A stretch of DNA of 64,000 bases from contig VXAU01006170.1 in NCBI GenBank assembly GCA_013399695.1, positions 55,824 through 119,823 of the forward strand. The letters are read 5' to 3'. The notes under the pieces were generated by a model. It was not told the origin of the DNA. It made no database searches and was given only the letters and a program-made list of their open reading frames with translations. The stretch's first letter is position 1, and each line of letters begins with the position of its first letter. Of the stretch, positions 24,201 through 37,507 are shown in pieces. The translations under genes were made by a program, and so were the position numbers. Origin of the DNA: Formicarius rufipectus. Its lineage: Eukaryota > Chordata > Aves > Passeriformes > Formicariidae.

Positions 24201-26894
24201 TTATTTTTCTGTTGCAGGATACTCATTTTTTTTCCCATTTGCAAAGAAACCATGCTAGCAGGATATACACAATATCTAGCTAGGACTACTGAGCCTGTAG
24301 GACAAGCACCAATATGCTCACCAACCCCCATGTGAGACCTTACGGCTTTGTTTACTGACTGATCTTTGAAGCTACAGAGTTGTTGTCTTACAACTCTTTT
24401 TCAGTTCACTTCAGGATTTCATATATTTATCAGTATTTTTCTTTCATTTTCAGGCAGCTATACCTATCTCAACAGTCTAATCTTTGCTTGCAGTAATACC
24501 TTTTTTACCATTTGTGGCCATTTTCTGTGGACTTTGTCAAAGTTATTCTGCATAACTAATCAATTTTCTCAGCCAAAGCTATACTGCTGGACTGTATCAA
24601 AAAGACTGATTCAGATAGTGGAACCCCTTGGAAGAGAGTTAGAATTAAACTTGTAAATGAACAGTAGTTTGGAGGGTGTAAAAGTAGAAATTCTGCTAAA
24701 AATGAGAAGCAGAATAATATATGATAATAAATTTAATAAAGTCATTATGTGAGCTCCATCCAATGCTAAGCTGCAATTGAGCACAGGAGAAAAAAAAAAT
24801 TATAAAGCCATTTGGATTCTTTATTGATTCTTTATTTAACACCAACATATGTAGAGATTACAGGCCAAATAAAGAACTTAAAGTACTTAATTCTGTAAAA
24901 TGTAAATTTTAATTTTAGCTACCATAGAGGAGAAAGACAGATAAACTCTTTCTCTTGTGCTGCTTGAGAATTTATAAAGAAAGAACAGAAAAAGTTCTCC
25001 ATGGGGTAAAACCAGAAATCCACCTTTTGTTGTCCTTTTGTGATCTTCAGACTTGAAGACACTCCTCTTAGAATTTAGGCTTACAATAAGTCAAGCTAAA
25101 CCACTGTTGTTTTTTCTTTTTCTACTGGGTTTTTATTTTCTCTTCATTGAGTATTTTACAAAAATATATCTTGTTTTTTTCACTTTGCTTTTTATAATCT
25201 TGACCAGTATAAGTTGTTTATCCATCACAGTCAAATGCTATCTTCATAAATCAACTCAATGATGATGGCTTATTTTTGTAGGTGAGAATTGACTACTTTT
25301 TCAAGGTAGATTTTACATTAACAATTTATCCTCTGAAAATCTGGATCATTGTCAGCACTTTATAGAAAATGTTCAAAAAAATGTATAGGTTCTGTAGACA
25401 ATACATTAAATTTCTTTGTAATCACATTGAAAAATATTTTAATCTTAGAGATATGTTAAGTTTATAATAGCACACTAGTCTTTTCTACTTTATATAAAAA
25501 TATCCCTATGCTTAAGATCAAGACTATTTTCATAACTATTTTTAATATAGGTTTTTTAATTTGATTATATTTATGTGAAAAAGATGCCAAATATCATACT
25601 GAAGGGGTATTGAAAGTAATTTCAGGTTTAGATAGGGGAGACATGAGTACACAGAGTTGATAAATTAACCTGAGTTATGATACAAAGCTACAAAAATGTC
25701 ATATATAATGTTGCTCTTTGTATGCAAATAAAATCTAAAAGATTCACATTAAGATCAGATAGATTTTGTACAGAGAATAAGAGGCAAATGTTTGGTAAAG
25801 AAGCTCTGAGTCCAAACAGAATAGAAAGTGTGGGAGGGGAAAGATTATTTAAATCTCTTTTCTCATAATTTTCTCTAGGATTATTGCTTACATGTATTTC
25901 AGGTATAACAAAAGTCAGTTTGATAAAACTAAAGCATCGTAATAACAGTAGTTTTTTACATCGTATATGAACATATCCTTGAGCTTCTCTTTTAACAATC
26001 ACTCCTCAATTTTGTCTGCAACTCCTAAGCTATGATCTGAGATCTGGTTTGTGGTCCTTAAAAAATTCATGTTAGTGAACCAATCAGGATAGAAAGGAGA
26101 TATTAAATTATACCTTATGATATTATCTGTCTTCAAAGTCTGATATAGTTGTAATTAGATCTTCTTATAGACTCCCATTATCAAATCAGTGTCTATAAAT
26201 ACAGTAAAAGAATTGATAGTGCAAGTTCCTATACTCTTCATTACTGTGTCCCAGTTTTTCAAGGATCACTTAAAAGAATAATAATGTAGTAGTTTGGTTT
26301 TCATTCTTCTTCTGCCCTGTCTATTCACTGAGGCCACTCATAAGGAAGAGATTTACTTATGCTTGTTTCTAGCCTTTAGGAGCTTAAATTAAGATTGCAT
26401 CTTTCATCTAAACTTCTGACCAACTATTAGAAAATGTATTCCTTTAGCAGGATGGAATAGAATTGATTACTTCTATCCCTGGCATTGAAAACAATACTGC
26501 ACAATCTTTCATTCTAAATTAGACTTCAGGTGTTTATGTCTTTTCTCATATTAAATATGCTATGTGCATAGAAACACCAAATTTCAGAAAAAATAGTTTT
26601 TCAGTCTGTAGCAGTAAAGGGTCTGCTTTAAAATGTCTAAGGAATATATACATAAATAAATAAAAATCCCCAAACAACCACAACCAGGAAGTAAAAAGTG
26701 GAAATTAACATTTCGCATTGGAAGTATGAATTTGTAGGCCCTTATCCAGGGCCTATGGATAAAGTTGGGGTTTTTTTATTCTGCTCAGTTGGTTCTGAAA
26801 CTGGTGCAGAGATATAAAAAAACCCCCACATTCATGGAGCCACACACACTATAGCAAAATTGAGAATACTTCTCCTGCCTCCTTTTCCTGAAAG
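24201..26894. other. AT-rich noncoding DNA
   Basis: No gene or transposon recognised. Open frames of 60-104 codons on both strands are T- or A-rich and overlap one another. Confidence 0.55.
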
Positions 26895-26922
26895 AAAAAC
26901 AAAACAAAACAAAACAAAAAAA
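26895..26922. repeat. (AAAAC)n microsatellite
   Basis: About four AAAAC units flanked by A runs. Confidence 0.9.
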
Positions 26923-27402
26923 TTAAACCCAAACCATTTTTCTTTGTTTTTAATGGAAGCAATGCTTGGAAAAGTTTTCACAGTTTAATTGGCAGAAGAT
27001 GCTGACTTACACATAAACATACATATATTTCATTTTAAGCATTGTTGTAAACCTACAGACTTGAATGAAACTGCTCACATAAATCCATATTCAATACTTT
27101 GATGAATGAGGCACATAGTACTATTTTTATTTATGCTATGCCCTAAAGCTGAGCTTAAATTTAGAAAAGACAGAAGATAAAAGAATGTGAAAATAAAATA
27201 TTTTTTTCTGCAGTTGGTATAAAAGCAGGAAATAATATAGGAAATGGGTTATTGCTATTGTGTTTTCTCAAGCTATTGCATAATACATTTTAATTTATTG
27301 TTTGAATTCGAGCTAATGTCTTGAGTGAGGTATTTAAAGAGAAGTAACATTAGGAGTTCTAAGGTTACAAATGCTTTACTCGAAGATACCAAAAAATTCT
27401 AC
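26923..27402. other. AT-rich noncoding DNA
   Basis: No feature recognised. It ends at the CR1 insertion. Confidence 0.5.
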
Positions 27403-28113
27403 TGTATCAACAATCCCACTCTGCTTTGGGTAGAATGGCTGGAAAGCTGCCCATGAGCAAAGGACTTGGGCATTCTGGTTGACACCCAGCTGAACATGAG
27501 CCAGCAGTGTGCCCACATGGCCAAGAAGGCCAATAGCATCCTGGCCCGTATCAAAAATAGTGTGGCCAGAAGGACTAGGGCAGTGACTCGTCACTGATGA
27601 GGCCGCACCTTGAGTCTTGTGTTCAGTTTTGGGTCCCTCACTACAAGAAAGACATTGAGGTGCTGGAGTGTGTCCAGAGAAGAGCAAGAGTCTGGAGTGC
27701 AAATCCTATGAGGAGTGACTGAAAGAGCTGGGAGCATTTATTCTGGAGAAAAGAAGATTTATTATTACTCTACAAAACTTCTTGAAAGGAGGTTGTAGCA
27801 AGGTGAGGGTTAGTCTCTTCTCCCAGGTAACAAGTGAAACAAGAGGACAAGAGGAAATGGCCTCACATTGCTCCAGGGAAGGGGTTTAGGTTGTATATTA
27901 TGAGAAAATTTTATTCAGTGTAGAAGTTGTCAAGCATTGGAATAGTCTCCCCAGGGAAGTGTAGGAATCACCATGCCTGAAAATGTTGAAAAAGATCCTG
28001 TAGATGTGTTGCTTAGGAACATGGTTTAGTGATGGACTTGGCAGTGCTGGGTTAACATTTGGACTTAATGGTCTTAGAGGCCTTGGAGTCTTTTCCAGCC
28101 TTAATGATTCTGT
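27403..28113 (+). mobile_element. CR1 LINE, 5'-truncated, with ORF2 end and 3' tail
   Basis: This is the clearest retroelement in the window. The + strand first encodes the C-terminal part of CR1 ORF2 (the reverse-transcriptase protein): LNMSQQCAHMAKKANSILAR, then, after a frame break near 27,590 where a few codons are missing and two stops appear, RPHLESCVQFWVPHYKKDIE and VLECVQRRAR. A 3' UTR follows with the usual CR1 blocks: a GGAAATGGCCTCA segment, a CAAGCATTGGAATAG..CCCAGGGAAGTG segment, GGTTTAGTGATGGACTTGG, and CTTTTCCAGCCTTAATGATTC. It ends in GATTCTGT, a single degraded copy of the CR1 tail unit. CR1 retrotransposes by target-primed reverse transcription, so 5' truncation is expected. 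The copy is dead: it is frameshifted and lacks the endonuclease and most of the RT. The left boundary is approximate. Confidence 0.95.
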
Positions 28114-28261
28114 CTTTTTCAAATATCATTGTCATGTTTGACTGTGGCATCTTCAGCATCTTCAAGATGCCCTGGTAAACATTAGTATTTTTATTAGTGT
28201 TAGATACTAGCTTCAAACTTGAAATCTATTTAAAGCTGTTTCGTATACCCTTGTTCTAAAC

Positions 28262-28311
28262 GAAAAAAAAAAAAATAAAAAAAAAAAAAGAAAGGAAAAA
28301 AGGGAAAAAAC
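28262..28311. repeat. A-rich tract
   Basis: Long A runs broken by single T, then AAAGG and AGGG interruptions. It lies 150 bases past the CR1 end and is separate from it. Confidence 0.85.
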
Positions 28312-28574
28312 ACCTTCATAAGGGGTTGTGAATCTGGACATAATCATATTTAGTATGGGATTTTCGCGTTATGATCTGCTTGATGTTTTACAGAAGCTGG
28401 CATTTCTGAGTAAAATCTTACCATGGATACTTTTTATCTGCTCCCATCATAGTTTTCTGCATGGTAGTGCTATAGGCAGGAATTTGTATGTATTGTAGCA
28501 ACCCTTAAAATAAGTGTTGCCTCTTTGGATATCCTAAAAGATTCATGAATTTTAAAACATGAGTCATAAAATAA

Positions 28575-28594
28575 GTATATATATACACACACAC
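28575..28594. repeat. (TA)n(CA)n microsatellite
   Basis: Alternating TA then CA dinucleotides. Confidence 0.85.
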
Positions 28595-30460
28595 AGGTGC
28601 ATGAAATTGCACTTACATGTTTGTCATACCTGCGTTATGTGATATTAACCAGTTGTTTTGGTTTATGTTCTGCCATAAAACCACTGAAATGAGAGACATG
28701 CAAATACAGTTTTAAAATGAAAAAGAATAATGCTTTCAGCTATGTCTGGGTTTAGACCAGGAGACCCATCAATAACTTGCAATAGAATGAAATTCTGCCC
28801 ACATCTGTATACACATTTATTTGAAACAATTTCTAGATGAGACAAAAAGGATAGATCTTGCCAATCCAGTCTTCAACAAAGCATTTATTGTAGTAATGAC
28901 TCAATGAATACAATGAAATTTTCTGCTGATAGAAAATTAGTAAAGATAGAAGTTAAAACAAGTCATATGGATCAAGTTTTGTGCAAAAGAAAGTGTAAGA
29001 CAACACTCTGGGTTTTATCTTGCACTGAAGAGAAGTTAACCAGCAGAATGCCTAAAGATTTGATAGTTGATCAGGCTTTTAATGGAAGATGACACAAAAG
29101 GTAGAAGGAAGCTTATAGTGTTTTGTAATACCACACTTTTGAGGATCTTCCTCAATAAGGAACAGGATTAAAATGTTATACAGGGAGAAATTAATGTTTT
29201 CAAGAGTTAGATTAATGTATGTGAGAACACAGTTAGTAGTATAGAGTGCACCCGCATGTATCCAGGGACATAAAGGAAGAATTTCTGCAGTGAAACAGGT
29301 TTTCAATGTATGCAAATAAAGGAGAGAAAAATATGCATGTTAAACATAGTCAAGCCATCCCTCCATTTTTAGCTATGAAAAAAATAACTCCAGACAAAAC
29401 ACTCCTAGGATAAATGGACAAATAATCAGTGTTCTTCATAACACTGTCTTGAATATAAATTCTGATTATAATAGATGCAAAGGTCTGGACCGCTTTTTCA
29501 GCAGCAGATGTGGAAATATAAATATCTAGTTGCACCTGTGGTAAAATTTGATATCAGGGTTGTATGAGAAGATGCCTTCTGTATTGTCTTTTTCACCCCC
29601 TCTTACTCAACAGTAAGCTCATGTTGCAAATGTTTTCTTTCTCAGCTGCAGTTAGAGGACTGGTATCAGTGTCTGACATCTTCTTCCCTGGTTCTCAGTC
29701 AAATACTGACTAAAAGTCATTGTGAGTCAGCATGTCAGGAATATTCTGACTAAGGCTCAAATAAGTGAAAGTTACAGGGAGACTGAGAGACAGATTTACA
29801 ATTACTGCAAGTGGACTTTGTGGATATTTGGTACAAATAAATTCCAGGTGAACTGGAAGCCTGGTGCTGAGAGCAACGGGGAGAACAGTGAGTGCATAGG
29901 CACAGCTCTTAGACAGCAACAATTTAGATCAAAAGAGAAGACACTCATGTATACAGGAAGGAAAGAGGACTCAAGATAAAATACAGCAATGCAGGTGTGC
30001 TGTTTCCAGGCTGAAGCACTAGCTAGGCCTATGAGAACTGAAGGATCTCAGATGGAATAGTCACTTTTTGTAAGAGTACAAAAAATAAATACTACATTAT
30101 GATGTCAGCTTCTATTACCTTCTTGTTACATTTTTAAACTATTACTACCATGCATTTTTGCATGAGGGAACTTTCTGATAAATATCCACACTACTGTTTA
30201 CCTGACAATAATTAGGTTGCTGATGTGTTGAAAGCACTAACTAATACAACATATATTAATTGTGTATTTTTGTTTCTTCAGACTTCCCAGTTTTCATATA
30301 CAATTTTCCTCTCCTTGTCATATAAAAATAAGAATAAAATAATTTCTAGACAGCTATTTTTACCCTGCATTGGTCTAGTGTTTCCCAAAATACAGTTTAG
30401 ACCCATGACTTTACAATTAAAGTATGTGTTTCTGGCTAAAAAGCATTTGTAAGTGTGCAG

Positions 30461-30544
30461 GTTTGGTGTTTGTTTTTTTTGTGGGTTTTTTGTTTGTTTT
30501 GGTTTTGGTGGGTTTTTTTGTTGTTTTTTTTTTTTGTTTGTTTG
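30461..30544. repeat. T/G-only low-complexity tract
   Basis: On + it consists almost only of T and G in mixed TTTG, GGTTTT and GGGTTTTTT units. The - strand is A/C-rich and gives a lysine/proline/asparagine-rich artefact frame. Confidence 0.9.
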
Positions 30545-33500
30545 AGTTTCTGTTCTTTCATAAATTGTTTTGCAGTTTTCTAGAAAAAGAATGGTCTTTA
30601 TAAGCACAGTCTTAGATGGAGGACAAAAAATGTGCACTGTCATACTGTTCTTGTGATTTCTCCCTTTTTCAGTAGAAATAGAAATGTGTGTCTCTTGTTT
30701 TATCTAAGGAAGACTAGATTCTGTAACTATCAGTTTCAACAGTTGCAGATTTTTTTTAAGACTTCTCCATTTTCTAAAATCTAATGTTATTTTAGTGATT
30801 TAAGTCACAATTAGAAGCATATTTAAAAACTCCTAGTGTATATTTGATGAGGTAAATCTTGGAATCTCAATAGCTTCCAGTAATCTTGTACTCTCCTATA
30901 TGTATGGTCTCTGACAAATATATAATGTATTTAGTCTCTTTATTCAAAATTATGATTTTATAATTTCTAATTTTTTCTCCTGTAAATGCCCAGAACTTAA
31001 TTTTATTTGCTCCTTGACAGGATATGCAACACCTTATTTTTTGCTTATTCCTTTAGATGTGAACTCTTAGAAATGTAATTGGATCCTTTGCAAAGGACTG
31101 CATTTAAGCAATGCAAAGGCATATGCCTCATCTGAGATTTGAAACAAATGATTTAAATAGGTTTTCAGAGGAGTCATAATTACTATTCAATCTTTCTGCA
31201 CATAATATGATTTAGTGCATATATTTACTTAGAATATAATTACTTGCCAATCTATTACCACTCAGCTTTGCTGAGTCTATATTTAGAATAAAAACATTAT
31301 GTGTGTTTTTTCTCTCACCACATGGATCCTATGCTAGAATCTCCATGTTACTGAACTTCCAAAGGCAACAGTCTTGTATGAGGTCTCTGCAGTAAGATAA
31401 ATTGCCCACAAGACAGGATTTGAAATAACTAAAGTGACTGTATACATAACCTGTGTTTTGAGAAATCTTGAGCAAATGTGTTTAGATTACTGAAGGTCAT
31501 ATCACTCCTTTAAATAATGTCTCTAAGAGAAGCTTCCTTAGGAGTCCACATGCCAGAATGATGGGGCAGACAGAATCTTCTAGTGGCTCCAGGTAGATGA
31601 GACCCTTGTCTCTGAGATGGGCTATCCTTCCCCTCACCTCAGATTTTTTTTTACTCATAGAATAACCGATTCCTACTCATAATTTCTAAAACCAACATGG
31701 TTTCTTAGTTATTTTGTCTTTTATTTGAATTAATGAAATTTTCAAAAGAGTTCGTGTTTTCATCTTCACTGCCTTTTTTCTTAAGCTATGCTTTTTTGCA
31801 TGTTCTGCTTTGGACCTCCTCATCCTGATGTTCCTGTGTCTGGGAACAGCCCCATACAGAAACCGAAGCCATCTCTGAGCTTCTGTCAGTCACTCTACAG
31901 TAGTATAATTAGTCTGTTACCTATTCTCATATGGGTTTAATAACCTCATTTCTTTTGCCAGATAGCTAGGAAAAATGTCTGCAGGTCCTGAGGTGGTCAC
32001 ATGCATTTGATATCATATCCATGACCACCATCACTAAACTCTTATCTTTTTCTCTTAATTGCTTTGTGTGTTTGTTTTTCTTTCTGTTTCCTGTGTTGAT
32101 ATACATTCCTTGTCTGCATCTGATTATTTCAGGCACAAAGAACAATGTATATGCCTCTATAAAGTGGCCTTAAATTACTTTTACCCATTTAGGAAACTGG
32201 GTAGTTTGTACTGTAGTTTGAATAAAAGGCCTCAGCTGTAACAGTTTTTCTCTACTGACTGTAATTTCAGCACTGAAGATAACTTCTATTGACAGTGAAT
32301 CTTCACTGTGGACAACTAGCCTGGTGCAGTAATCCGGTGTCACTGCACTCATGCAAAGCGATTCCCCCATCCCTTGACCCATATTTCAAGACCATAGTGA
32401 AAATATACATGAAAAAGTAAGTGCTTTCAGTCCTTGGTCAGACAAAAACATTACATCAAACTGGGAAATCACTTTTTTTTCTCCTTTTTTTTTTTTTTTT
32501 CCCACCAGTTACAGAAACTATATGAAACAAAACACTAACTTCAGAAATTTGGCGGGAGGAAAACCCTATATCTTGTCTAATTCCCCCATTCTGCTGTGAA
32601 CTAGACATAAATTATTACTTGTTAAAACTTTCATTTGGGCAGCTGCCTAAATATGACTGGCTAAAGCATGTTTATTTAATTTTAATGCAATATACTGTCT
32701 AGGATGTGCCCCAAACTGTTCCTTAGCAGTTGTAATGAGAAATAAAACTCTAAATATCTGAAAACTACTGATAACCTCTAGCTAAATGAATAAATGTGAC
32801 TTTTCTCTGCATATGAGTTGCTAAAGGAGAGCACAGCAATTCCAGTCACTTTCTGCTATAAATGAATAAAGTTAGTGAGTGAATTGTTCCCAGCCCATTA
32901 AGATATCCTGGAAAAAATCTTCATTAACACTTTTCCCCAAGAGAATAACTTAAACTCTGTTTGTCGTCCAGCATAATCAAAATGGATTCTGATAGTTCCT
33001 GACTAGGCACATACCCCAAACCATTTATTTTTCAGTATTTAAAAAATATAATACAGGAAATGCTTATGCCAAGGTGTATGCAAAGTGACTACATACGCTT
33101 CTGAGATTTAAATGACATTCAGTGTTACATTTTGATGTCAAGTGATGTCAAAATAACAGATTGAAGAGGAGCATAGAAACAGAATTAGAACATAGAACAG
33201 TTTAGAATTATGATTTCAAAGTCCATTGGTCTCTCAAAGTGAGATTTTTTTTTTTAATAACTACTGATTTAGAGTGCTAACTTAATGTGTATTACTTTTA
33301 CTTGGTTTTCTACTGATACAGAGACTTTGATTTTACAACTCTTTCTCCTCTTTGATGAGGTTGATGTATGACAGCATTCTCTTGATAATAAGGATGACTA
33401 AGTACTTCAGCAAGAAACAGTGCTTTATGGAAATGAATAATAATATATGCACGAGTCTCAGATGGGTATGAAGAAGAGGGAGACATTTTCTGAAGCTGTG

Positions 33501-33559
33501 AAAGGGTTTGTTTATTGTTTCTTAACGAGGCCTGATCGTTAGAAAAGCCAAGTGTCAGC
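30545..33559. other. AT-rich noncoding DNA
   Basis: It holds a T-rich tract at 32473-32500. No gene or repeat family recognised. The section around 32,640-32,720 is non-repetitive and TAAT-rich. Confidence 0.5.
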
Positions 33560-34020
33560 TGTTCCAGTGCCAGTGGTTGTTTCTTTCTGGCAAGGCTGTG
33601 CCTTCTCCGTTCATTTTTAATTGTAAATAATGTGCACGTGTGGAATATGCTCTAACAACATTATGTCTGGAGGACCCCAATATATCATACTGGAAGATTA
33701 GAAAAGCCATTCAGTGAGTATTTTTAATCAGTGTATTTACCTTGGAAGACCCAAAAAGCAGTCAGGTTTGCTTGGCTTTCATTTGCTTTGGTCCTTTGCT
33801 TTTCCTTCCCTGTCGCTATTCATAAGCCTCCGGGAGGAGTTCCCTGGCTGCCTGCTGGCTCTGAAACAACCTATAATAAGAGCTTAGGGAATTCCCCACC
33901 CCTCACTGAGTGACCTGCTGCAGTTGAGCTCAGTGCTACTGTGTTTCTGAGCTACAGCTGCTCCCATTGCTCTCCGCCTGACGTTCCTGAAGGAAAAAAA
34001 AGCTGTCAAAAAGTGGGAAT
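33560..34020. promoter_or_regulatory. Promoter- or enhancer-like block (candidate)
   Basis: A compact, less AT-rich island in AT-rich DNA. On + it contains a TATA-like TATAATAAGAG at 33872-33882 and, just downstream, a perfect palindromic NF-kappaB-type site GGGAATTCCC at 33887-33896. A C/T/G-balanced stretch follows with an E-box CAGCTG near 33,955 and a TGACGT half-CRE near 33,980, ending at an A-run near 34,000. The spacing would suit a TATA-driven start near 33,900-33,910, but there is no CpG island and no recognised coding exon follows. It may be a tissue-specific promoter, an enhancer, or chance. Confidence 0.3.
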
Positions 34021-34594
34021 AGGAGAAACTCCTTTACATTTGGCCAAATACCAATAGCTGCGTTTTGAAATGTGCTTTTGGTTTGGGACTTGAATAGCAT
34101 TTTTTAAATACATGGGAAATTATGTGTCCAAATTCTGCTTTTGATTTAAGTAAAATATTTCTCATTTCTGAAACAGAGTCAGAGTAATTTTTAGCTCTCT
34201 CTTTGAGTATTTTGCAGGTCCTACTTTTGTTCCCCATTATGATGGTTTTCATAGACATGATAATGTTATGATACTACTTTACAAACAATGTCAGAAAAGT
34301 ATTTGTTGTGAATTGGAATTCTTTGTGAGTTTTAGATATACATTTAATTTTTCCATATTTGGCACATGATATGAGAACAAATACTGTAAAATATTCCAGG
34401 CAAGGAAATTTTATATCTGCTACATTTAAATATTTGAAGAGGAGACAATGGATTGCATTCTACAACTGCCTTCTCTTACCTCCAAATTTAATCTGCTTTC
34501 TTTTTCTAAACACTGCAAAGAAACTATATCCTGAGAAACTGTCACTAAGAAAAATTACCAGAGGGCATTCTAACTTACTGCTTAAGCTATATTT
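34021..34594. other. AT-rich noncoding DNA
   Basis: No feature recognised apart from AT-rich, non-repetitive sequence. Confidence 0.5.
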
Positions 34595-34735
34595 TTTTCA
34601 TTTATTTCTATTAGCAATCATTAAGCAATTTAATAATTATAAGCCTAATTAGCATTTTAATGAGACTAGTGGCCATTGCAAAATGTAATTAAATTAGTTT
34701 TATTGTATAATATTTTGAAGCTATGATTAAATTAA
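34595..34735. promoter_or_regulatory. Homeodomain-motif cluster, CNE-like (candidate)
   Basis: About 140 bases with at least ten TAAT/ATTA cores, including TAATTA at about 34,647 and 34,686, plus CATTGCAAAAT. The sequence is not a simple repeat. Dense TAAT cores in complex AT-rich DNA are common in developmental enhancers, but AT-rich composition alone raises their number. Confidence 0.3.
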
Positions 34736-37507
34736 ATTTTACTGTGCTTTGAAGACTAAACCTGTAGAGATCACTCTTCAGTAATGGTCTTGTTAACTTA
34801 AATCTGTAAAATAGACATACCCAGGAAAAAAAGGCAAAATAATCCCTACTGAGGTTAATCACAAAAATAGAGAAATCAAATGCTCCTACTGCCACCAGCT
34901 CCAAGATTACCAATATATTCTTGGTGATAATAGTAGCCTGTTAAATCATATTCATTGTGAGTAGCTTGGTGTAATCTTTTCTTATTTTTTTAAATAGCTT
35001 CTAGATGCTGTGGTGAATTGTTCTTTAAATCAAGGAGAGAATCCTATACTTCTTGCTCAGACAAAACTCCCATTGAGTTCAAATAAAATTTCACCACAAT
35101 AAGAACAGCAGGACATGTAAAAGCTAAGTATTATTGGTGTTTGTTGTAGTTATTGTTATTATAGTTTCAAGAAATAAATTAAGTAGAAAGGAAAGAGAGT
35201 GAGAAGAGGAAAAGAGATACTAAAGTCAGAATCATTTAAATTACTATGATCTATCTATTAAAATCCTATGAAAAGAGACACAAACAGAAGGTTAGACATA
35301 TCTTGGTTCATGCCCAACCTCCGTGAAATCCTTCGCAGAGTGCCCTCTCCTAGGACAGGTTAGGCACTGTGCAAACACTAGGTGGTAGCTTGTTTCCATC
35401 TGTTTGTCAAGTAGTGTCTCTCTTCCACTAACTAGCTCTCAGCTTCTCTTGTCATCATGATTGTACCTAAATGGGCTGCCCCATTTAGCTGGGCTTCAAT
35501 AAGTGTAAAGTTCGTTAACAAGTACGTTTGCATTTGCTTATTAAGGTTTGAGATGTTAAATATATTTATGGTTGCATAACTTTTTTTCTTTCTGAAACAA
35601 TTCTGTCCAAGCGCTGGCAAAGTTGAACATGCTGCTGAGATCGTTTTGGGTTTTTGTCTTATAATTAAGATGTTCTTCAGTGGGAGAAAATATATGGTTT
35701 CCCTGTTAAAACAGACAGCTATGTCTTGGTAAGCTTCATGCCTGAATATTTGGGAGTGGTCACATAATTTTGGAAAAGTTTCCACATGCTAATGCCCTTG
35801 AGGTTTGGAATGTCATAAAAATCTACAGATTTGCTCCAGTTTAGAATAGCTCTTTTCATATCTGTATACAATACCATTTGGTTTCAGTTTGATTATTGCT
35901 GAAATTGATGTGTCTGGTATGTTTCTAATTCTTCTTAGCTTAAGCATATTAACAACTATTGTAAACCATGGTTCTAGAGTCAAGGGCTTATTAATACATG
36001 CAGTTTCTACCAGCAAAATTATAATGTCAGCCCAGAGAGTGAAAAAGAGAACAGAAATAGGAGGCATTGGAGAAGTAACTGGGATTGGGTAAATGAAGCA
36101 CGAAGCAAAGAACCAGAGTCAAGCAGAAAGAGGTATGGATCAGCATCATAGATTGATTTTTTGGGAAACAGAGTCTATAACTCTTAAAGATCATTGCTTG
36201 TGTAGGAACCAAATCCAGGATCCCCACTAGTTTTGTAATTTCTGTTATACTTGTGTTCCCTCTACCATTGGTTCATTTTAAAACAAAAGTTCTTTGCAGT
36301 GTCAATGTGTTAATTCAAACAGAAGCCAGCAGGCATTCAAATCTAGAGATTCCAGTTTTCTTCATAATCAGTAGGGGTTAAGTATTGTTTAAAGGTTACA
36401 TTTCTAGGGTATTTGCTTCTTTTTCTGAATCAGTAATGAGTACTTTATTTATTTTTATGTAATTTTACCATTGCAAAGCTGAGGATTCAGGTAGTCCGCA
36501 TGCATGTGTTAGCTGAAGTCAAGATAGAGCTTAGGATAACACAGACACAGAAATCCTGAACGACGTTGTTATCAGATCAACTAATTGCAAACTGTAGAAA
36601 ACTATAGCAGGAAAGTGACCAAAGAAGAAGTGTGTGATCAATTGTAATATTAAAAAGTTGTTGCCATATGCAACCTCAGATTTGCTTTCCTAAATCAGTA
36701 ATATTACATAGTTGTTTCTATTTTACCTTATCTGGGTTTTGGTAAATCCATTTGTGTTAGGATAGCTGACAGAGTATTGACTACACAGGAGTTCTGCCAA
36801 TAAGGGAAATAACTGATTAAAACACAACCCTAGTCACAGCTACACTGTAAGCCAAGAGGAAGCCTTCAGCTTGGATACATGGATGCTGCTTATATGAAAG
36901 TACTTATCTGGATAGTCTCATATATTTAGGGGGTTTCATCTGGGCCTGGAAGAAACATTTCTGTTGTATGCACTTGTAAGCCCAAACCCTGATTCTCTTG
37001 CTATGTCTCTTTTCTTAGAGTGCCCTGAAGCTACTCAGGCTAGGGCTTGTAAGGAGAGAAGTGCTTCAGCATTCAGCTCACACATTAAGGATAAAACATA
37101 GTGCTCTATTTTTAGCTACATGGTAACTTTTGATGAACTCCAATTCATCAAAATTAGGGGCACTGTAGTGAGTCTTACTATTGCTAGACTGTTCCAGCAG
37201 TATTTTTATAATAAAGTAATGGTTCATAGCATATAAAAACACTAAGTGTCCTTGGTACCTGTGAGAAGAATATGGGAGAAGCAAAGATTTCTTCATGGAG
37301 AGGAAAAGTCTAGTTCATTTGTTACTCTCTCTGGCACTGTAAGCTTGCTCCAAGAAAGGTATTTGTAGCTATTTCTGTGGGTTTTAATTGCATGAGAACC
37401 ATCTTCCCTTCACTTGAGGGATTTCTTCATAAGCCATGCATCATCACTGAGTGCAGAGGGAGTTCCTCTCATTGCAAAGCCCAAGCCCAAGCATTCCCTG
37501 TAGAAAG
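34736..37507. other. AT-rich noncoding DNA
   Basis: No gene recognised. The stretch 35,280-35,520 has somewhat more G+C without a recognisable element. A 117-codon - frame (35432-35785) resembles nothing known. Confidence 0.5.

Larger units (their letters stand above)
28114..30460. other. AT-rich noncoding DNA with A-tract and microsatellite
   Basis: It contains an A-rich tract (28262-28311) and a TA/CA microsatellite (28575-28594). No gene recognised. Confidence 0.55.

Noticed and set aside
27376..27702. 108-codon - frame
   Set aside because: Antisense of the CR1 ORF2 end. The true coding direction of the element is +.
30278..30643. 121-codon - frame rich in K, P, N and Q
   Set aside because: Complement of the T/G tract at 30461-30544.
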